From assembly GCA_963743015.1 (NCBI GenBank), contig CAVUOD010000014.1, forward strand, positions 1 to 64,000: a DNA stretch of 64,000 bases, given 5' to 3'. The notes beneath the pieces are model-generated. The model had not been told where the DNA came from, did not search any database, and saw nothing but the letters and a program-made list of their open reading frames with translations. Positions 24,947 through 34,153 of this stretch are shown piece after piece (positions within the stretch are counted from its first letter, which is position 1; every line of letters starts with the position of its first letter). The stretch is from CAVSRC01 sp963743015 (lineage in GTDB: Bacteria; Pseudomonadota; Alphaproteobacteria; Rhizobiales; Kaistiaceae). The translations under genes and the position numbers were made by a program.

Positions 24947-25609
24947 CTAGCCGCCGACCAGCGCCAGGATGAAGCCGTCATAGGACTTGGCGCCGACGGT
25001 CTGGAGCGCCGTGGCGGTGAGCCGCGGCTCGGCGGCAATCGCTTCGGTGACCTTGCGGGCGCCGATGACGCTGGCGTCGCGGCTGTCCGGATCGGCAACC
25101 GCGCCGCCGCGCACGACATTGTCGATGACGATCGCACTCCCCGGGCGCGACAGTTTCAGCGCCCATTTCAGATAGGCGGCATTGTTGGACTTGTCGGCAT
25201 CGATGAAGGTCAGGTCGAAGGGCCCGTCGTCGGCGAGCATGGGCAGAGCATCGAGCGCCGGCCCGAGACGGATGTCGACCAGCGCCGACAGCCCCGCCGC
25301 TGCGATATTGGCCCGCGCCACCCTGGCGTGGCGGGGGTCGAGTTCCAGCGTGATCAGGCGACCGTCCTGCGGCAGGGCGCGCGCCAGCCAGATGGTCGAG
25401 TAGCCGCCGAGCGTGCCGATCTCGAGAATCCGGCGGGCGTCCACCATGAGCGCCACCATCATCAGCAGCTTGCCCATATGGGCGGCGACGCTGATCGGCG
25501 GCAGGCTGGCCGAATCGGTCGCTTCCAGGGTCGCCTTGAGCGCCGCATCCTCGCCGATCAGATGGTCTTCGAAATAGCGTTCGACCGCCGCCCACTGGGG
25601 ATTGTTCAC
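24947..25609 (-). CDS. Class I SAM-dependent O-methyltransferase (caffeoyl-CoA OMT type)
   Basis: About 220 residues from the GTG at 25609; an in-frame start further upstream (25765) would add 52 residues unlike the family. SAM motif I is ILEIGTLGGYSTIWLARAL, followed by GRLITLELDPRHARVARANI, FDLTFIDADKSNNAAYLKWA (the Asp-Asn metal-binding area) and SAIVIDNVVRGG. This is the fold of small cation-dependent O-methyltransferases acting on catechols. Convergent with the GST gene, with a 9-bp gap. Confidence 0.88.
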   Translation of the reverse strand: MNNPQWAAVERYFEDHLIGEDAALKATLEATDSASLPPISVAAHMGKLLMMVALMVDARRILEIGTLGGYSTIWLARALPQDGRLITLELDPRHARVARANIAAAGLSALVDIRLGPALDALPMLADDGPFDLTFIDADKSNNAAYLKWALKLSRPGSAIVIDNVVRGGAVADPDSRDASVIGARKVTEAIAAEPRLTATALQTVGAKSYDGFILALVGG

Positions 25610-25834
25610 GACCGTTCGATCCTTGCTGATCCGCACGAAAGCGCGGATTTCCCGTTGCCGGCGGGCGAGACAGGCGTTGCAACGCGACAACACTGCCACA
25701 GAATTCGGCCCGCCGGCGTGGTCACCGTCACAGCTGTTCTTGTCCCGATGTGGCAAATTGGGCAAACACGGTTAATCGGCGTTTGGTGGCGACCAAGCCG
25801 TTATTCTGCTTGAAACGACCGGAAGGAAGACAGG

Positions 25835-26461
25835 ATGCGGAAGCAGATACTCGTAGCCGTTCTGGCGACGGCGGGCGTCCTCTTCGGCCTGCAGGCCGCG
25901 CAAGCCGAAATGCGGACATTCTACGACAACACGCTCCAGAAGTTCGTGAGCTACGATGTCCAGGCCATGATGGCGCGCGGCGCCCAGGCCAAGGGCGCCA
26001 GCTACAGCCCAATCCCGCGCCAGACGGTGTCCTATGACGGCCCCTACAGTGCCGGAACGATCGTTGTGAATACCACCGAGCGGCGCCTCTATCTGGTGCA
26101 GGACAACGGCAAGGCGCTGAAATACGGCATCGGCGTCGGGCGCGAAGGCTTCACCTGGTCGGGCACCGACCGCATCTCGCGCAAGGCGGAATGGCCCGGC
26201 TGGACGCCGCCGCCGGTGATGATCGCCCGGGAAAAGGCCAAGGGCCGCGTTCTGCCGGCCTACATGAAGGGCGGCCTCAACAACCCGCTGGGCGCCCGCG
26301 CACTCTATATCGGCGGGCGCATCTACCGCATCCATGGCTCCAACGAGCCGTGGACGATCGGCCAGGCGGTGTCATCGGGCTGCATCCGGCTGACCAATGA
26401 CGACATCAAGGACCTCTACGACCGGGTGAAAGTCGGGACCAAGGTGGTCGTACTGAACTGA
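25835..26461 (+). CDS. Exported L,D-transpeptidase (YkuD domain)
   Basis: A 208-residue periplasmic peptidoglycan cross-linking or lipoprotein-anchoring enzyme. Signal peptide: LVAVLATAGVLFGLQAAQA. The YkuD domain starts GTIVVNTTERRLYLVQDNG; the catalytic region reads RIYRIHGSNEPWTIGQAV then SSGCIRLTNDDIKDLYDRV with the nucleophilic Cys and Arg. The SSGC variant of the usual SHGC is common in alphaproteobacteria. A consensus intrinsic terminator follows 27 bp downstream, so it is probably monocistronic. Confidence 0.94.
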   Translation: MRKQILVAVLATAGVLFGLQAAQAEMRTFYDNTLQKFVSYDVQAMMARGAQAKGASYSPIPRQTVSYDGPYSAGTIVVNTTERRLYLVQDNGKALKYGIGVGREGFTWSGTDRISRKAEWPGWTPPPVMIAREKAKGRVLPAYMKGGLNNPLGARALYIGGRIYRIHGSNEPWTIGQAVSSGCIRLTNDDIKDLYDRVKVGTKVVVLN

Positions 26462-26487
26462 CCCGTTGACCGGGGAGTGGAACGAGA

Positions 26488-26514
26488 GGCCGGCGGGTTT
26501 TTCGCCGGCCTTTT
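26488..26514 (+). terminator. Intrinsic terminator after the L,D-transpeptidase gene
   Basis: Stem GGCCGGCG / CGCCGGCC with a short T-rich loop, followed directly by TTTTGTTT. Textbook rho-independent terminator for the plus-strand gene. Confidence 0.85.
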
Positions 26515-26552
26515 GTTTGCCCTGACGGGCGGCGTCGGCGCGCGTCTCCTGT

Positions 26553-26921
26553 TCAGCGGTCGCGGCTGAGGCCCTTGGCGGCGAGCTCGTTGAGATAATC
26601 GGACCAGCGCGCCTCGCGCTCGTCGCCGAGCTTGCGCAGATAGGTCCACGAAAAAAGCCCCAAATCGTGGCCGTCGTCGAAGACGATCTTCAGCGCGTAA
26701 TTGCCGATGGGTTCGAGCGCCGCGATCGACACATTGCGCTTGCCACCGATGGTCTGGCGCTGATCCGGGGTGTGTCCCTGGACTTCGGCAGAGGGGCTGA
26801 GCACCCGCAGCATCTCCGCCGGCAGGTCATGGGCAACGCCGTCATCAAACTGCACCGACAAGGTGCGACGATCCTGGTGCAGTCGGACTTCCGTCGGCCA
26901 GGGAGTCTTTTCCGTCATCAT
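26553..26921 (-). CDS. DUF971 protein (gamma-butyrobetaine hydroxylase-like N-terminal domain)
   Basis: A 122-residue protein with the DUF971 pattern: TEVRLHQDRRTLSVQFDDG, the LPAEMLRVLSPSAEVQGH region, and IGNYALKIVFDDGHDLGLFS followed by WTYLRKLG. Free-standing copies are widespread in proteobacteria, often linked with Mrp/ApbC-type Fe-S proteins; such a protein lies 3.4 kb away. The exact function is unknown; a role in Fe-S or iron handling has been suggested for the domain. Confidence 0.88.
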   Translation of the reverse strand: MMTEKTPWPTEVRLHQDRRTLSVQFDDGVAHDLPAEMLRVLSPSAEVQGHTPDQRQTIGGKRNVSIAALEPIGNYALKIVFDDGHDLGLFSWTYLRKLGDEREARWSDYLNELAAKGLSRDR

Positions 26922-27067
26922 CTACCTCTGCAAATCCGTGCAAGCCCTTGCGAAAGCGCAGATTTGGTCATCGCGCCGCTTCCGGGCATAATAGCGACGC
27001 ATCACCCACTTCCGGAGGTTTTCGCGCGGCCCGCCAACCGCGTCTCTCACATTGCATTGGAGTGACT

Positions 27068-27934
27068 ATGTCCGCTTTGACCGACTTCGATCTCGACGAA
27101 ACCGGCAAGATTGATCTCTCGGCGATCTACGATCGCCCCGACCCGCGGGACTACTACCAGACGCTGGTCAATCTCGACTACCGCATTCCGGCCGAAGCCG
27201 CGCCGATATTTCGTTGCGTGATCGAGATCGAACGATCGGCCCGCAAGCGACGCCACCTCAAGCTCCTCGACGTCGGCTGCTCCTACGGTGTCAACGCCGC
27301 CATCCTGAAACACGGTCAGGCCCTGACCGATCTGTTCCGCGCCTATGGCGCCGCAGCGACCGCCGCCCTGTCGCGCCGCGAACTGCTTTCGCGAGACCGT
27401 GCGACCTTCGGGCAGAGCGCGGCACAGGCCGAACTCACCGTCATCGGTCTCGATCCGGCAGAGCGCGCCGTCGGCTACGCCCGCGAGGCCGGCATTCTCG
27501 ACGACTATCTCACCCGCGACCTCGAAAACGAGGAACCGAGCGCGGCCGAGCATGACCTGCTGGCCGATGTCGACCTGGTCATCTCGACCGGCGCCATCGG
27601 CTATGTCGGTGCGCCGACATTCATCCACATCCTCGGGGCCGCCGAGCGGAGGCCGTGGTTCGCGCTCTTCGCGCTGCGCATGTTCTCCTTCGACGCGATC
27701 GCCGCGGCGCTGAAGGAGCGCGGCTATGACGTGTTCAAGCTCGCCGGCAGGACCTTCCACCAGCGCCATTTCGCCGACGGCAAGGAGCGCGCCGAGGTCT
27801 TCGCCAATCTCGATGCACTGGGCATCGATCCGGCACACCACGAGAGCGACGGCTGGTATCACGCCGAGTTCTTCTTTGCCCATCCGGCGGACGACAAGGT
27901 GCCGCCTCCCCTGCCCGGTCTGGTCGGCTTCTGA
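27068..27934 (+). CDS. Class I SAM-dependent methyltransferase-like protein
   Basis: 288 residues from the ATG at 27068, with GGAG (27059-27062) upstream. SAM motif I: LKLLDVGCSYGVNAAILKHG; a later acidic strand ELTVIGLDPAERAVGYAREA; DVDLVISTGAIGYVG corresponds to the motif IV region. The C-terminus has FHQRHFADGKERAEVF and YHAEFFFAHP. The insertion between motif I and the acidic strand is long (about 50 residues), unlike generic small methyltransferases. The substrate is unknown. No operon partner. Confidence 0.75.
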   Translation: MSALTDFDLDETGKIDLSAIYDRPDPRDYYQTLVNLDYRIPAEAAPIFRCVIEIERSARKRRHLKLLDVGCSYGVNAAILKHGQALTDLFRAYGAAATAALSRRELLSRDRATFGQSAAQAELTVIGLDPAERAVGYAREAGILDDYLTRDLENEEPSAAEHDLLADVDLVISTGAIGYVGAPTFIHILGAAERRPWFALFALRMFSFDAIAAALKERGYDVFKLAGRTFHQRHFADGKERAEVFANLDALGIDPAHHESDGWYHAEFFFAHPADDKVPPPLPGLVGF

Positions 27935-28023
27935 CCGCCAAGCGCCTATTCCGACGGCGTTCCCTTGACCCTTTCCCCGCTTCATGGCGTCCATAGTGCG
28001 GCGGCAGAAGCGGGGGAAAAGGC

Positions 28024-29167
28024 ATGGCGCGCGGCAACAGCTATGACGTGATCGTCGTCGGATGCGGCGGCATGGGCGCCGCCGCCTGCTGGCAGCTCGC
28101 CCGCCGCGGCAAGCGCGTGCTCGGGCTGGAACGCTTCGACATCCCCCATGCGCAGGGCTCGTCGCACGGTGTGACGCGCATCATCCGCCTCGCCTATTAC
28201 GAGAGCCCGGCCTATGTGCCCCTGCTGCGCCGGGCCTACGAACTGTGGCGGGAAGCGTCGCAGGCGGCCGGCGAGCCGCTGCTGATCACCACCGGATCGC
28301 TGGACAGCGGCCCGGCGGACAGCGACGTCTTCCGCGGCTCGCTGGAATCCTGCCGCCAGCATGGGCTGGCGCATGAAGTGCTGACCGGGAGGCAAGTGAA
28401 CGCCCGCCATCCCGGCTACCGCCTGCCCGATGATTTCATGGCGCTGTTCCAGCCGGATGGCGGCTTCGTGCTGGCGGAGCGCGCCATCGTCGCCCACGCA
28501 ACACTCGCGATGGCCGCAGGCGCCGAGATCCATGGGCGCGAGGCGGTGCTCGAATGGGCTCCGATCGCCGGCGGCGGCGTGCGCGTCACCACGACACGGG
28601 GCAGCTACGAGGCCGGGCGGCTGGTTCTGTCGCCGGGCGCGTGGATCGGCGACATGGTGCCGGCGCTGAAGGAGATCGCCGTGCCCGAGCGCCAGGTGCT
28701 CGGCTGGTTCCAGCCCGCCCATCCGGAGCGCTTCATGCCGGACGTCTTTCCGGTGCTCAACCTCAAGCTCGCGGAAGACCGCTATTACCTGCTGCCGACC
28801 TACGGCATCCCGGGGCTGAAGATCGGCCTCTACCATCATCTCGAGGAGCGCGGTCATCCGGAACTCGCTGTCGCGCGAGATCGGGGACGCGGACGAGGCG
28901 GTGCTGCGCCGCTGCATCGGCCGCTGCTTTCCGGACGCCGACGGCCCGGTGATGAGCCTGCATTCCTGCATGTTCACCAACACGCCCGACGAGCACTTCA
29001 TCATCGACACGCTTGCCGGGCAGCCCGAGGTGGTGGTCGTGTCGCCCTGCTCGGGCCACGGCTACAAGTTCGCCAGCGTCGTCGGCGAGATCGTCGCCGA
29101 CCTCGCCACCACCGGCAAAAGCCGCTTCGACCTCTCCATGTTCCGCCTCGCCCGCTTCGGCATCTGA
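28024..29167 (+). pseudogene. Monomeric sarcosine/N-methyl amino acid oxidase (MTOX type), one frameshift
   Basis: FAD-dependent amine oxidase of the SoxA/SolA group, about 380 residues. Dinucleotide motif VIVVGCGGMGAAACWQLARR; then GSSHGVTRIIRLAYYE, typical of N-methyl-tryptophan/sarcosine oxidases. Near 28860 the frame is lost: one extra A at about 28862 turns HPDSLSREIGDADEA into an unrelated frame. Removing it rejoins the C-terminal part SLHSCMFTNTPDEHFIIDTL and CSGHGYKFASVVGEI, where the Cys is the covalent-flavin site, and the stop at 29165-29167. Without correction a spurious frame continues for about 2 kb. It could be a young pseudogene or a sequence error. Sarcosine oxidation would continue the carnitine/betaine route seen at 6143-8202. 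Confidence 0.8.
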
Positions 29168-29311
29168 GGCCCTGCCCCCTCTCCCGCCGGCTGCATCATT
29201 CCTGTATGAATGCTGCCCGGCGGCCCGATTTCCGCTGCCCAAGATCAATACCAACCACGCCACCGACACCGGCAGCGCCGGGCGACAGTGTGCGCTCACT
29301 CGATCGGCGCG

Positions 29312-30247
29312 ATGCCAGCAAGCCCAACCCCGTTCGGCGAGAACCTGCGCGGCATCGCCGCGATCTCGGCCTGCAATCTGCTGTTCCTGATCAACGACAC
29401 GCAGATGAAGCTGGTCAGCACGGAACTGCCGCTCGGCGAGATCCTGCTGCTGCGCGGCTTCCTCGCCACGGCATGGCTTGTCATGATCGTCGGTTTCACC
29501 GGCACGCCGGTCCGCCTCAAGGTGATCGCCAACCGGGCGATGTTCTGGCGCACGGTCGGCGAACTCGCATCGGCCTATCTCTACCTGCTGGCGCTGTTCC
29601 ACATCCCGATCGCCAATTCCAACACCATCCTTCAGGTGGTGCCGCTGATGGTGACGGCGAGCGCCGCCGTCTTCTTGCGCGACGAAGTCGGCTGGCGCCG
29701 GTGGACCGCGATCGCGGTGGGCTTTGCCGGCGTGCTCATCGTCATCCGCCCGGGCCTCGCCGGGTTCAACGAATTCAGCCTGCTGGCACTCGCCGCCGCG
29801 GCGTTCATCGCGCTGCGCGACATGACCACGCGGATCATGCCGGCGGGCGTGCCGACGCTGCTGATCGCGCTGGTCACGGCGGCCGTCGTCACGGCCAGCG
29901 GTCCGATCTACGGCCTGATCGCCGGCGAACACTGGAGCATGCCATCGGGACGCGCCCTCGCCCTGCTCTTCGGCGCCAGCATCTTCCTGATCGGCGGCTA
30001 TCTGACGGCGGTCGATTTCATGCGCCACGGCGACATCGCCGTGGTGGCGCCGTTCCGCTACACGGTGATCGTCTGGGCGGTGATCGTCGGCTTCCTGGTG
30101 TGGCGCGAGGTGCCCGACACGCTGATGGTGGGTGGAACCGTCATCATCATCGCCACCGGCATCTACACCTTCCACCGCGAGCGCCGCATCGCGATGCGGA
30201 GCGCGGCCGCCCTGGCGAAGGAGCCGCCCGACCGTCCGCTGGCCTGA
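29312..30247 (+). CDS. DMT-superfamily (EamA) transporter
   Basis: 311 residues from the ATG at 29312 with ten predicted TM helices in two EamA halves. The first half includes ISACNLLFLINDTQMKL and FHIPIANSNTILQVVPLMV; the end of half one is AVGFAGVLIVIRPG. The second half includes LLFGASIFLIGGYLTAVDFM and APFRYTVIVWAVIVGFLVW. Such proteins export amino acids or metabolites; the substrate is unknown. It follows the oxidase gene by 144 bp and is convergent with the Mrp gene. Confidence 0.88.
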   Translation: MPASPTPFGENLRGIAAISACNLLFLINDTQMKLVSTELPLGEILLLRGFLATAWLVMIVGFTGTPVRLKVIANRAMFWRTVGELASAYLYLLALFHIPIANSNTILQVVPLMVTASAAVFLRDEVGWRRWTAIAVGFAGVLIVIRPGLAGFNEFSLLALAAAAFIALRDMTTRIMPAGVPTLLIALVTAAVVTASGPIYGLIAGEHWSMPSGRALALLFGASIFLIGGYLTAVDFMRHGDIAVVAPFRYTVIVWAVIVGFLVWREVPDTLMVGGTVIIIATGIYTFHRERRIAMRSAAALAKEPPDRPLA

Positions 30248-30276
30248 GCCGGCTCCGGCGCCAGCCGCCGGCGCCC

Positions 30277-31425
30277 TTATTCGATGACGATCTTCGGGGC
30301 CTCGCGGTGGCTCGCGGCGACGCCGGCCCACACCTTGGCGGCGATGTCGCGGAAGGCTGCCGCATGCGCCCCGTTCGGCTCGGAAACCACGATCGGCGTG
30401 CCGGCATCGGAGGTCTCGCGGATCGCCATGTCGAGCGGCACCTCGCCGAGGAACGGCGTACCGAGGCGCCCGGCCTCGGCCTGGGCGCCGCCATGGCCGA
30501 AGATGTCGTAGCGTTTGCCGGTGTCGGGGGCGATGAAATAGCTCATGTTCTCGATGATGCCGAGCACCGGCACATCGACGCGGCGGAACATGTTGAGGCC
30601 CTTGCGCGCGTCGATGAGGGCGAGGTCCTGCGGCGTCGAGACGATGACCGCGCCGGCAAGCGGCACCTGCTGGGCCATGGTCAACTGCGCATCGCCGGTG
30701 CCGGGCGGCATGTCGACCACCAGCACGTCGAGCTCACCCCACGCGACTTCGCGCAGCATCTGCTGCAGGGCCGAGACCACCATCGGCCCGCGCCAGATCA
30801 TCGGTGTGTCTTCCTCGACCAGGAAGCCCATCGACATCACCTTGATGCCGTAGGCCTCCATCGGCTTCAGCGTGCGTCCACCCACGACCTCCGGCCGGCC
30901 GGAGAGATGCATGAGGCGCGGCAGCGACGGGCCGTAGATGTCGGCATCGAGAATGCCGACGCTGAGGCCGTTGGCCTTGAAGCCAAGCGCCAGATTGACG
31001 GCGCAGGTCGACTTGCCGACGCCGCCCTTGCCGCTGGCCACCGCGACGATGGCGCCGACGCCGGGAACGCCGGCCTTGGCCGCCGGCGCGGCATGGCCAT
31101 GGCCGGGTGCGCCGGCCTGAGGACGCGGCGGCGGCGGAGGCGAACCGCCCGTCCGCGGGCCTGAGCCGCCGGCCTTGCGTTCGGCGGTGAGCACGACCAT
31201 GGCATCGGAGACGCCCGGAAGCGCCTTGACCGCCGTCTCGGCCGCCGCGCGCATGGGCTCGTAAGCGGCGGCGCGCTCCACCGGAACCGTGATCGAGAAC
31301 ATCACCCGACCGTCGGCAACGACGATATCGGACACCATGCCGCGGCGCACGATGTCGCGGTCGTCGTCCGGGCCACGGATGCCGCTGAGGCGGGCGAGAA
31401 CTGCTTGCTTGTCGATTTCAGGCAT
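30277..31425 (-). CDS. apbC: Mrp/NBP35-family Fe-S cluster carrier ATPase (ApbC)
   Basis: A 382-residue cytosolic P-loop ATPase that carries and transfers Fe-S clusters. The N-terminal MIP18-like domain (residues 1-85) has VSDIVVADGRVMFSITVPVE. A Pro/Gly-rich linker of about 40 residues follows. The ATPase domain has the deviant Walker A VASGKGGVGKSTCAVNLAL, then GILDADIYGPSLPRL, VVDMPPGTGDAQLTMAQ and NMSYFIAPDTGKRYDIFG. The usual CxxC of ApbC is not seen in that last segment, as in many alphaproteobacterial members. Start at 31425. Confidence 0.93.
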   Translation of the reverse strand: MPEIDKQAVLARLSGIRGPDDDRDIVRRGMVSDIVVADGRVMFSITVPVERAAAYEPMRAAAETAVKALPGVSDAMVVLTAERKAGGSGPRTGGSPPPPPRPQAGAPGHGHAAPAAKAGVPGVGAIVAVASGKGGVGKSTCAVNLALGFKANGLSVGILDADIYGPSLPRLMHLSGRPEVVGGRTLKPMEAYGIKVMSMGFLVEEDTPMIWRGPMVVSALQQMLREVAWGELDVLVVDMPPGTGDAQLTMAQQVPLAGAVIVSTPQDLALIDARKGLNMFRRVDVPVLGIIENMSYFIAPDTGKRYDIFGHGGAQAEAGRLGTPFLGEVPLDMAIRETSDAGTPIVVSEPNGAHAAAFRDIAAKVWAGVAASHREAPKIVIE

Positions 31426-31646
31426 GGAGGCTCGGAACTCTGGGAGGATCGGGATTGGGCGGCAACATAGCCGCATCGCCCGGCGGGTCAACTTGGCCGA
31501 TTTCTTGCACGATTCCGGCAGGCCCGAACCGACCGGTTGCCACCATGCCCGCCTTGGTGGAAAGATGGCCAGGACAGTTCTCGGGGGGGCGCGGCCGGGG
31601 TGGCCGCACCGGCCGAGGCTTGTTTGCAAGAGTAGAGGAAACCGTC

Positions 31647-32432
31647 ATGCGCCGAACTGTCACTGCCTTGTTTGCGATCGCCGCCGTGGTTGCCGGGACC
31701 AGCCTGGCCAATGCCAAGGACTGGAAGGAGATCCGGGTAGGCACGGACGCGACTTATCCGCCCTTCGAATCCGTCGATGCCAGCGGCGCCTTCGTGGGCT
31801 TCGACATCGAGATCCTGAACGCAATCTGCGCCGACATCGGTGCCAAGTGCACCTATGTCAACCAGGACTTCGACGGCATCATCCCGGCGCTGCTCGCCGG
31901 CAAGTTCGATGTCATCGACTCGTCGCTGTCGATCACCGCAGAGCGCGCGAAGTCCATCGACTTCACCAACAAGTACTACAACACGCCGCCGGCCATCGTT
32001 GCGCGCAAGGATGCCGGCATCAAGGGCGTGAGCGTGGATGACCTCGCCGGCAAGATCATCGGCGTGCAGTCCTCGACCACCCACGCCAACTACGCCCAGC
32101 AGACCTATACCAAGTCGACCATCAAGCTCTATCCGAGCGCCGACCAGTTCAAGCTGGATCTCATCAACGGCCGCCTCGACGCGGTCAATGACGACGTCGT
32201 CGTGCTCGACGACTGGCTGAAGGGCTCGAAGGAAGCGCAGGATTGCTGCGTGCGCGTCGGCACCATCAAGATCGTTCCGTCGATCCACGGCGAAGGCGTC
32301 GGCTTCGGCGTGCGCAAGGAAGACAAGGACCTGACCGCACTGCTCAACAAGGGCATCGCCGACATCCGCGCCAACGGCACCTACAAGAAGATCAACGACA
32401 AGTATTTCGACTTCGACGCCTACGGCGAATAA
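31647..32432 (+). CDS. Amino-acid ABC transporter periplasmic binding protein
   Basis: A 261-residue family-3 solute-binding protein (HisJ/ArgT/LAO type). The signal peptide ends AAVVAGTSLANA. The mature protein starts with IRVGTDATYPPFESVDASG, then FVGFDIEILNAICADIG and FDVIDSSLSITAERAKSIDF, the ligand-binding signatures for basic or polar amino acids or opines. A pair CC in AQDCCVRVGT is unusual. AGAGGAA precedes the ATG. First gene of an operon with two permeases; a stem-loop follows the stop. Confidence 0.92.
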   Translation: MRRTVTALFAIAAVVAGTSLANAKDWKEIRVGTDATYPPFESVDASGAFVGFDIEILNAICADIGAKCTYVNQDFDGIIPALLAGKFDVIDSSLSITAERAKSIDFTNKYYNTPPAIVARKDAGIKGVSVDDLAGKIIGVQSSTTHANYAQQTYTKSTIKLYPSADQFKLDLINGRLDAVNDDVVVLDDWLKGSKEAQDCCVRVGTIKIVPSIHGEGVGFGVRKEDKDLTALLNKGIADIRANGTYKKINDKYFDFDAYGE

Positions 32433-32441
32433 GCGCTTCAA

Positions 32442-32468
32442 GGCGGCCGGGCGTTTCGTCCGGCCGCC
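32442..32468 (+). terminator. Stem-loop after the binding-protein gene
   Basis: GGCGGCCGG pairs perfectly with CCGGCCGCC around a nine-base loop, followed by TTCGTCT rather than a T-tract. Probably a partial terminator or message stabiliser that lets the binding protein be made in excess of the permeases. Confidence 0.6.
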
Positions 32469-32540
32469 TTCGTCTGCCGGTCCTGCGCGGGGCATCGTGG
32501 GAGCCGGCCATGCTAGACCGCGACGGAAGGAATCAAGCGG

Positions 32541-33248
32541 TTGGGGGACCTGTTCAGCCTGCTTCAATTCGGCTCCAACGGCTGGGGCGACGAACTTGCG
32601 GCAGGCGCCGGAGTTACCATCGCGTTGTCACTGGCAACGCTGCCGATCGGCATCATCGTCGGCTTCTTCATGTCGCTGGCCAAGCAATCGTCGGACCCGC
32701 TGGTGCGCCGCGGCGGCGAAATCTATTCGACGATCTTCCGCGGCCTGCCCGAGCTGCTCACCTTGTTCGTCGTCTATTACGGCGCCCAGTATGCGGTCTC
32801 CAGCATCACGCGTGCGCTTTTCGGCACGCCGATGGAGATCTCGGCCTTCCTCGCCGGCATGGTGGCGCTCGGCCTGGTGCTGTCGGCCTATGCCAGCGAA
32901 GCCTTCGCCTCGGCCTTCCGCGGCATCCCGCACGGCCAGTATGAGGGCGCCTACGCCATCGGCCTGACGCGCGTGCAGACGATGGGCTTCGTCATCGTGC
33001 CACAGCTCGTCCGCCTGGCTCTGCCGGCGCTGTCCAACCTCTATCTGTCGATGATGAAGGACACCGCCCTGGTGTCGGCCATCACGCTCAATGACCTTCT
33101 GCGCCAGACGACGGTGGCCGTCGGCACGACCAAGGAACCGTTCTTCTTCTATCTTGTGGCCTGCCTCATCTACCTCGCCCTGTCGATCCTCTCCTCCATC
33201 GGCATCTGGCGGATCGACGCCTGGGCGTCGCGCGGGGTCGAACGATGA
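32541..33248 (+). CDS. Amino-acid ABC transporter permease (HisQ-like)
   Basis: A 235-residue inner-membrane permease with about five TM helices. The TTG at 32541, with GGAAGG upstream, is the only start that fits. TIALSLATLPIGIIVGFFMS opens the transport domain. The EAA-loop region reads SAFRGIPHGQYEGAYAIGLT, and FVIVPQLVRLALPALSNLYL follows. The end overlaps the second permease by four bases. The permeases form a heterodimer with the next product. Confidence 0.9.
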   Translation: MGDLFSLLQFGSNGWGDELAAGAGVTIALSLATLPIGIIVGFFMSLAKQSSDPLVRRGGEIYSTIFRGLPELLTLFVVYYGAQYAVSSITRALFGTPMEISAFLAGMVALGLVLSAYASEAFASAFRGIPHGQYEGAYAIGLTRVQTMGFVIVPQLVRLALPALSNLYLSMMKDTALVSAITLNDLLRQTTVAVGTTKEPFFFYLVACLIYLALSILSSIGIWRIDAWASRGVER

Positions 33249-34099
33249 CGGCGGCCGCTTCAGTGGAAGAAGCACCGCCACAGCCACGCAGCCCGGTGAC
33301 GTGGGCCGGCTACACCTTCATCGGATTCTGGATCGTCGTCGCCGTTGCGCTGGTCTTCGTGCTCTATCAAAGCATCACCGCCGACCGGCTCTCCCGCTTC
33401 GGGCCGGGCATCATCGAGGGGGTGTGGACGACCATCAAGCTGTGCGTCCTCGGCCTGTCGATCGGCGCGCTGGTTTCGATTCCGGTGGCCACTGCCCGCC
33501 TGTCGAAGAACCGGGCGCTCAATTGGCTGGCCTACGGCTATTCCTATTTCTTCCGCGGCACGCCGATCATCGCCCAGCTCTTCCTGGTCTATTACGGCGC
33601 CGGCCAGTTCGTCGGCTTCTTCCGCGCCGCCGGGCTGTGGTGGTTCTTCCGCGATGCCTTCAACTGCGCCGTCTTCACCTTCGCGCTCAATACCGCCGCC
33701 TATCAGGCCGAGATCCTCTACGGCGCCTTCCGCGCCGTGCCGGCGGGAAGCTGGGAAGCGAGCCGGGCGCTGGCGCTTCCCGGTTTCATCACCCTGTGGA
33801 AGGTCATCCTGCCGCAGGCGCTGATGACCGCGCTCAGGCCCTACGGCAACGAGATGATCTCCATCGTCAAGGCGAGCGCCGTGACCAGCCTGATCACCGT
33901 CCTCGATATCATGGGGCAGACCCGCTACGTCTTCTCGCAGACCTACGACATCTCGTTCTACCTGTGGGCGGCGGTATTCTATCTGATCATCGTGGAGTCG
34001 CTGCGGCGAACGCTGAGCGCGCTCGAGGTGCACATGACCAAGCACCTCGCTGTGGCGCCCAAGGAAGAAACCCCCGAGGAAGTCACCCAATCGGCCTGA
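33245..34099 (+). CDS. Amino-acid ABC transporter permease (HisM-like)
   Basis: A 284-residue permease, longer than the usual 230-240 because of an N-terminal extension (about 45 residues, including a TM helix YTFIGFWIVVAVALVFVLYQ). The conserved core has FGPGIIEGVWTTIKLCVLGL, AYQAEILYGAFRAVPAGSW and the EAA-type loop EASRALALPGFITLWKVILP. It overlaps the preceding permease stop. No ATPase gene of this operon is present downstream; the next gene is a dehydrogenase, so an ATPase from elsewhere must serve it. Confidence 0.9.
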   Translation: MTAAASVEEAPPQPRSPVTWAGYTFIGFWIVVAVALVFVLYQSITADRLSRFGPGIIEGVWTTIKLCVLGLSIGALVSIPVATARLSKNRALNWLAYGYSYFFRGTPIIAQLFLVYYGAGQFVGFFRAAGLWWFFRDAFNCAVFTFALNTAAYQAEILYGAFRAVPAGSWEASRALALPGFITLWKVILPQALMTALRPYGNEMISIVKASAVTSLITVLDIMGQTRYVFSQTYDISFYLWAAVFYLIIVESLRRTLSALEVHMTKHLAVAPKEETPEEVTQSA

Positions 34100-34153
34100 C
34101 GCGGCGCTTGCGGTCCCTTCCCGCCCCTGTTCAGATTCTGGAGGATATGCGAA

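Noticed and set aside
28024..31164. Apparent 1046-residue fusion protein
   Set aside because: It arises from the frameshift near 28862; after residue 280 it runs out of frame through the DMT transporter gene and antisense through the Mrp gene.
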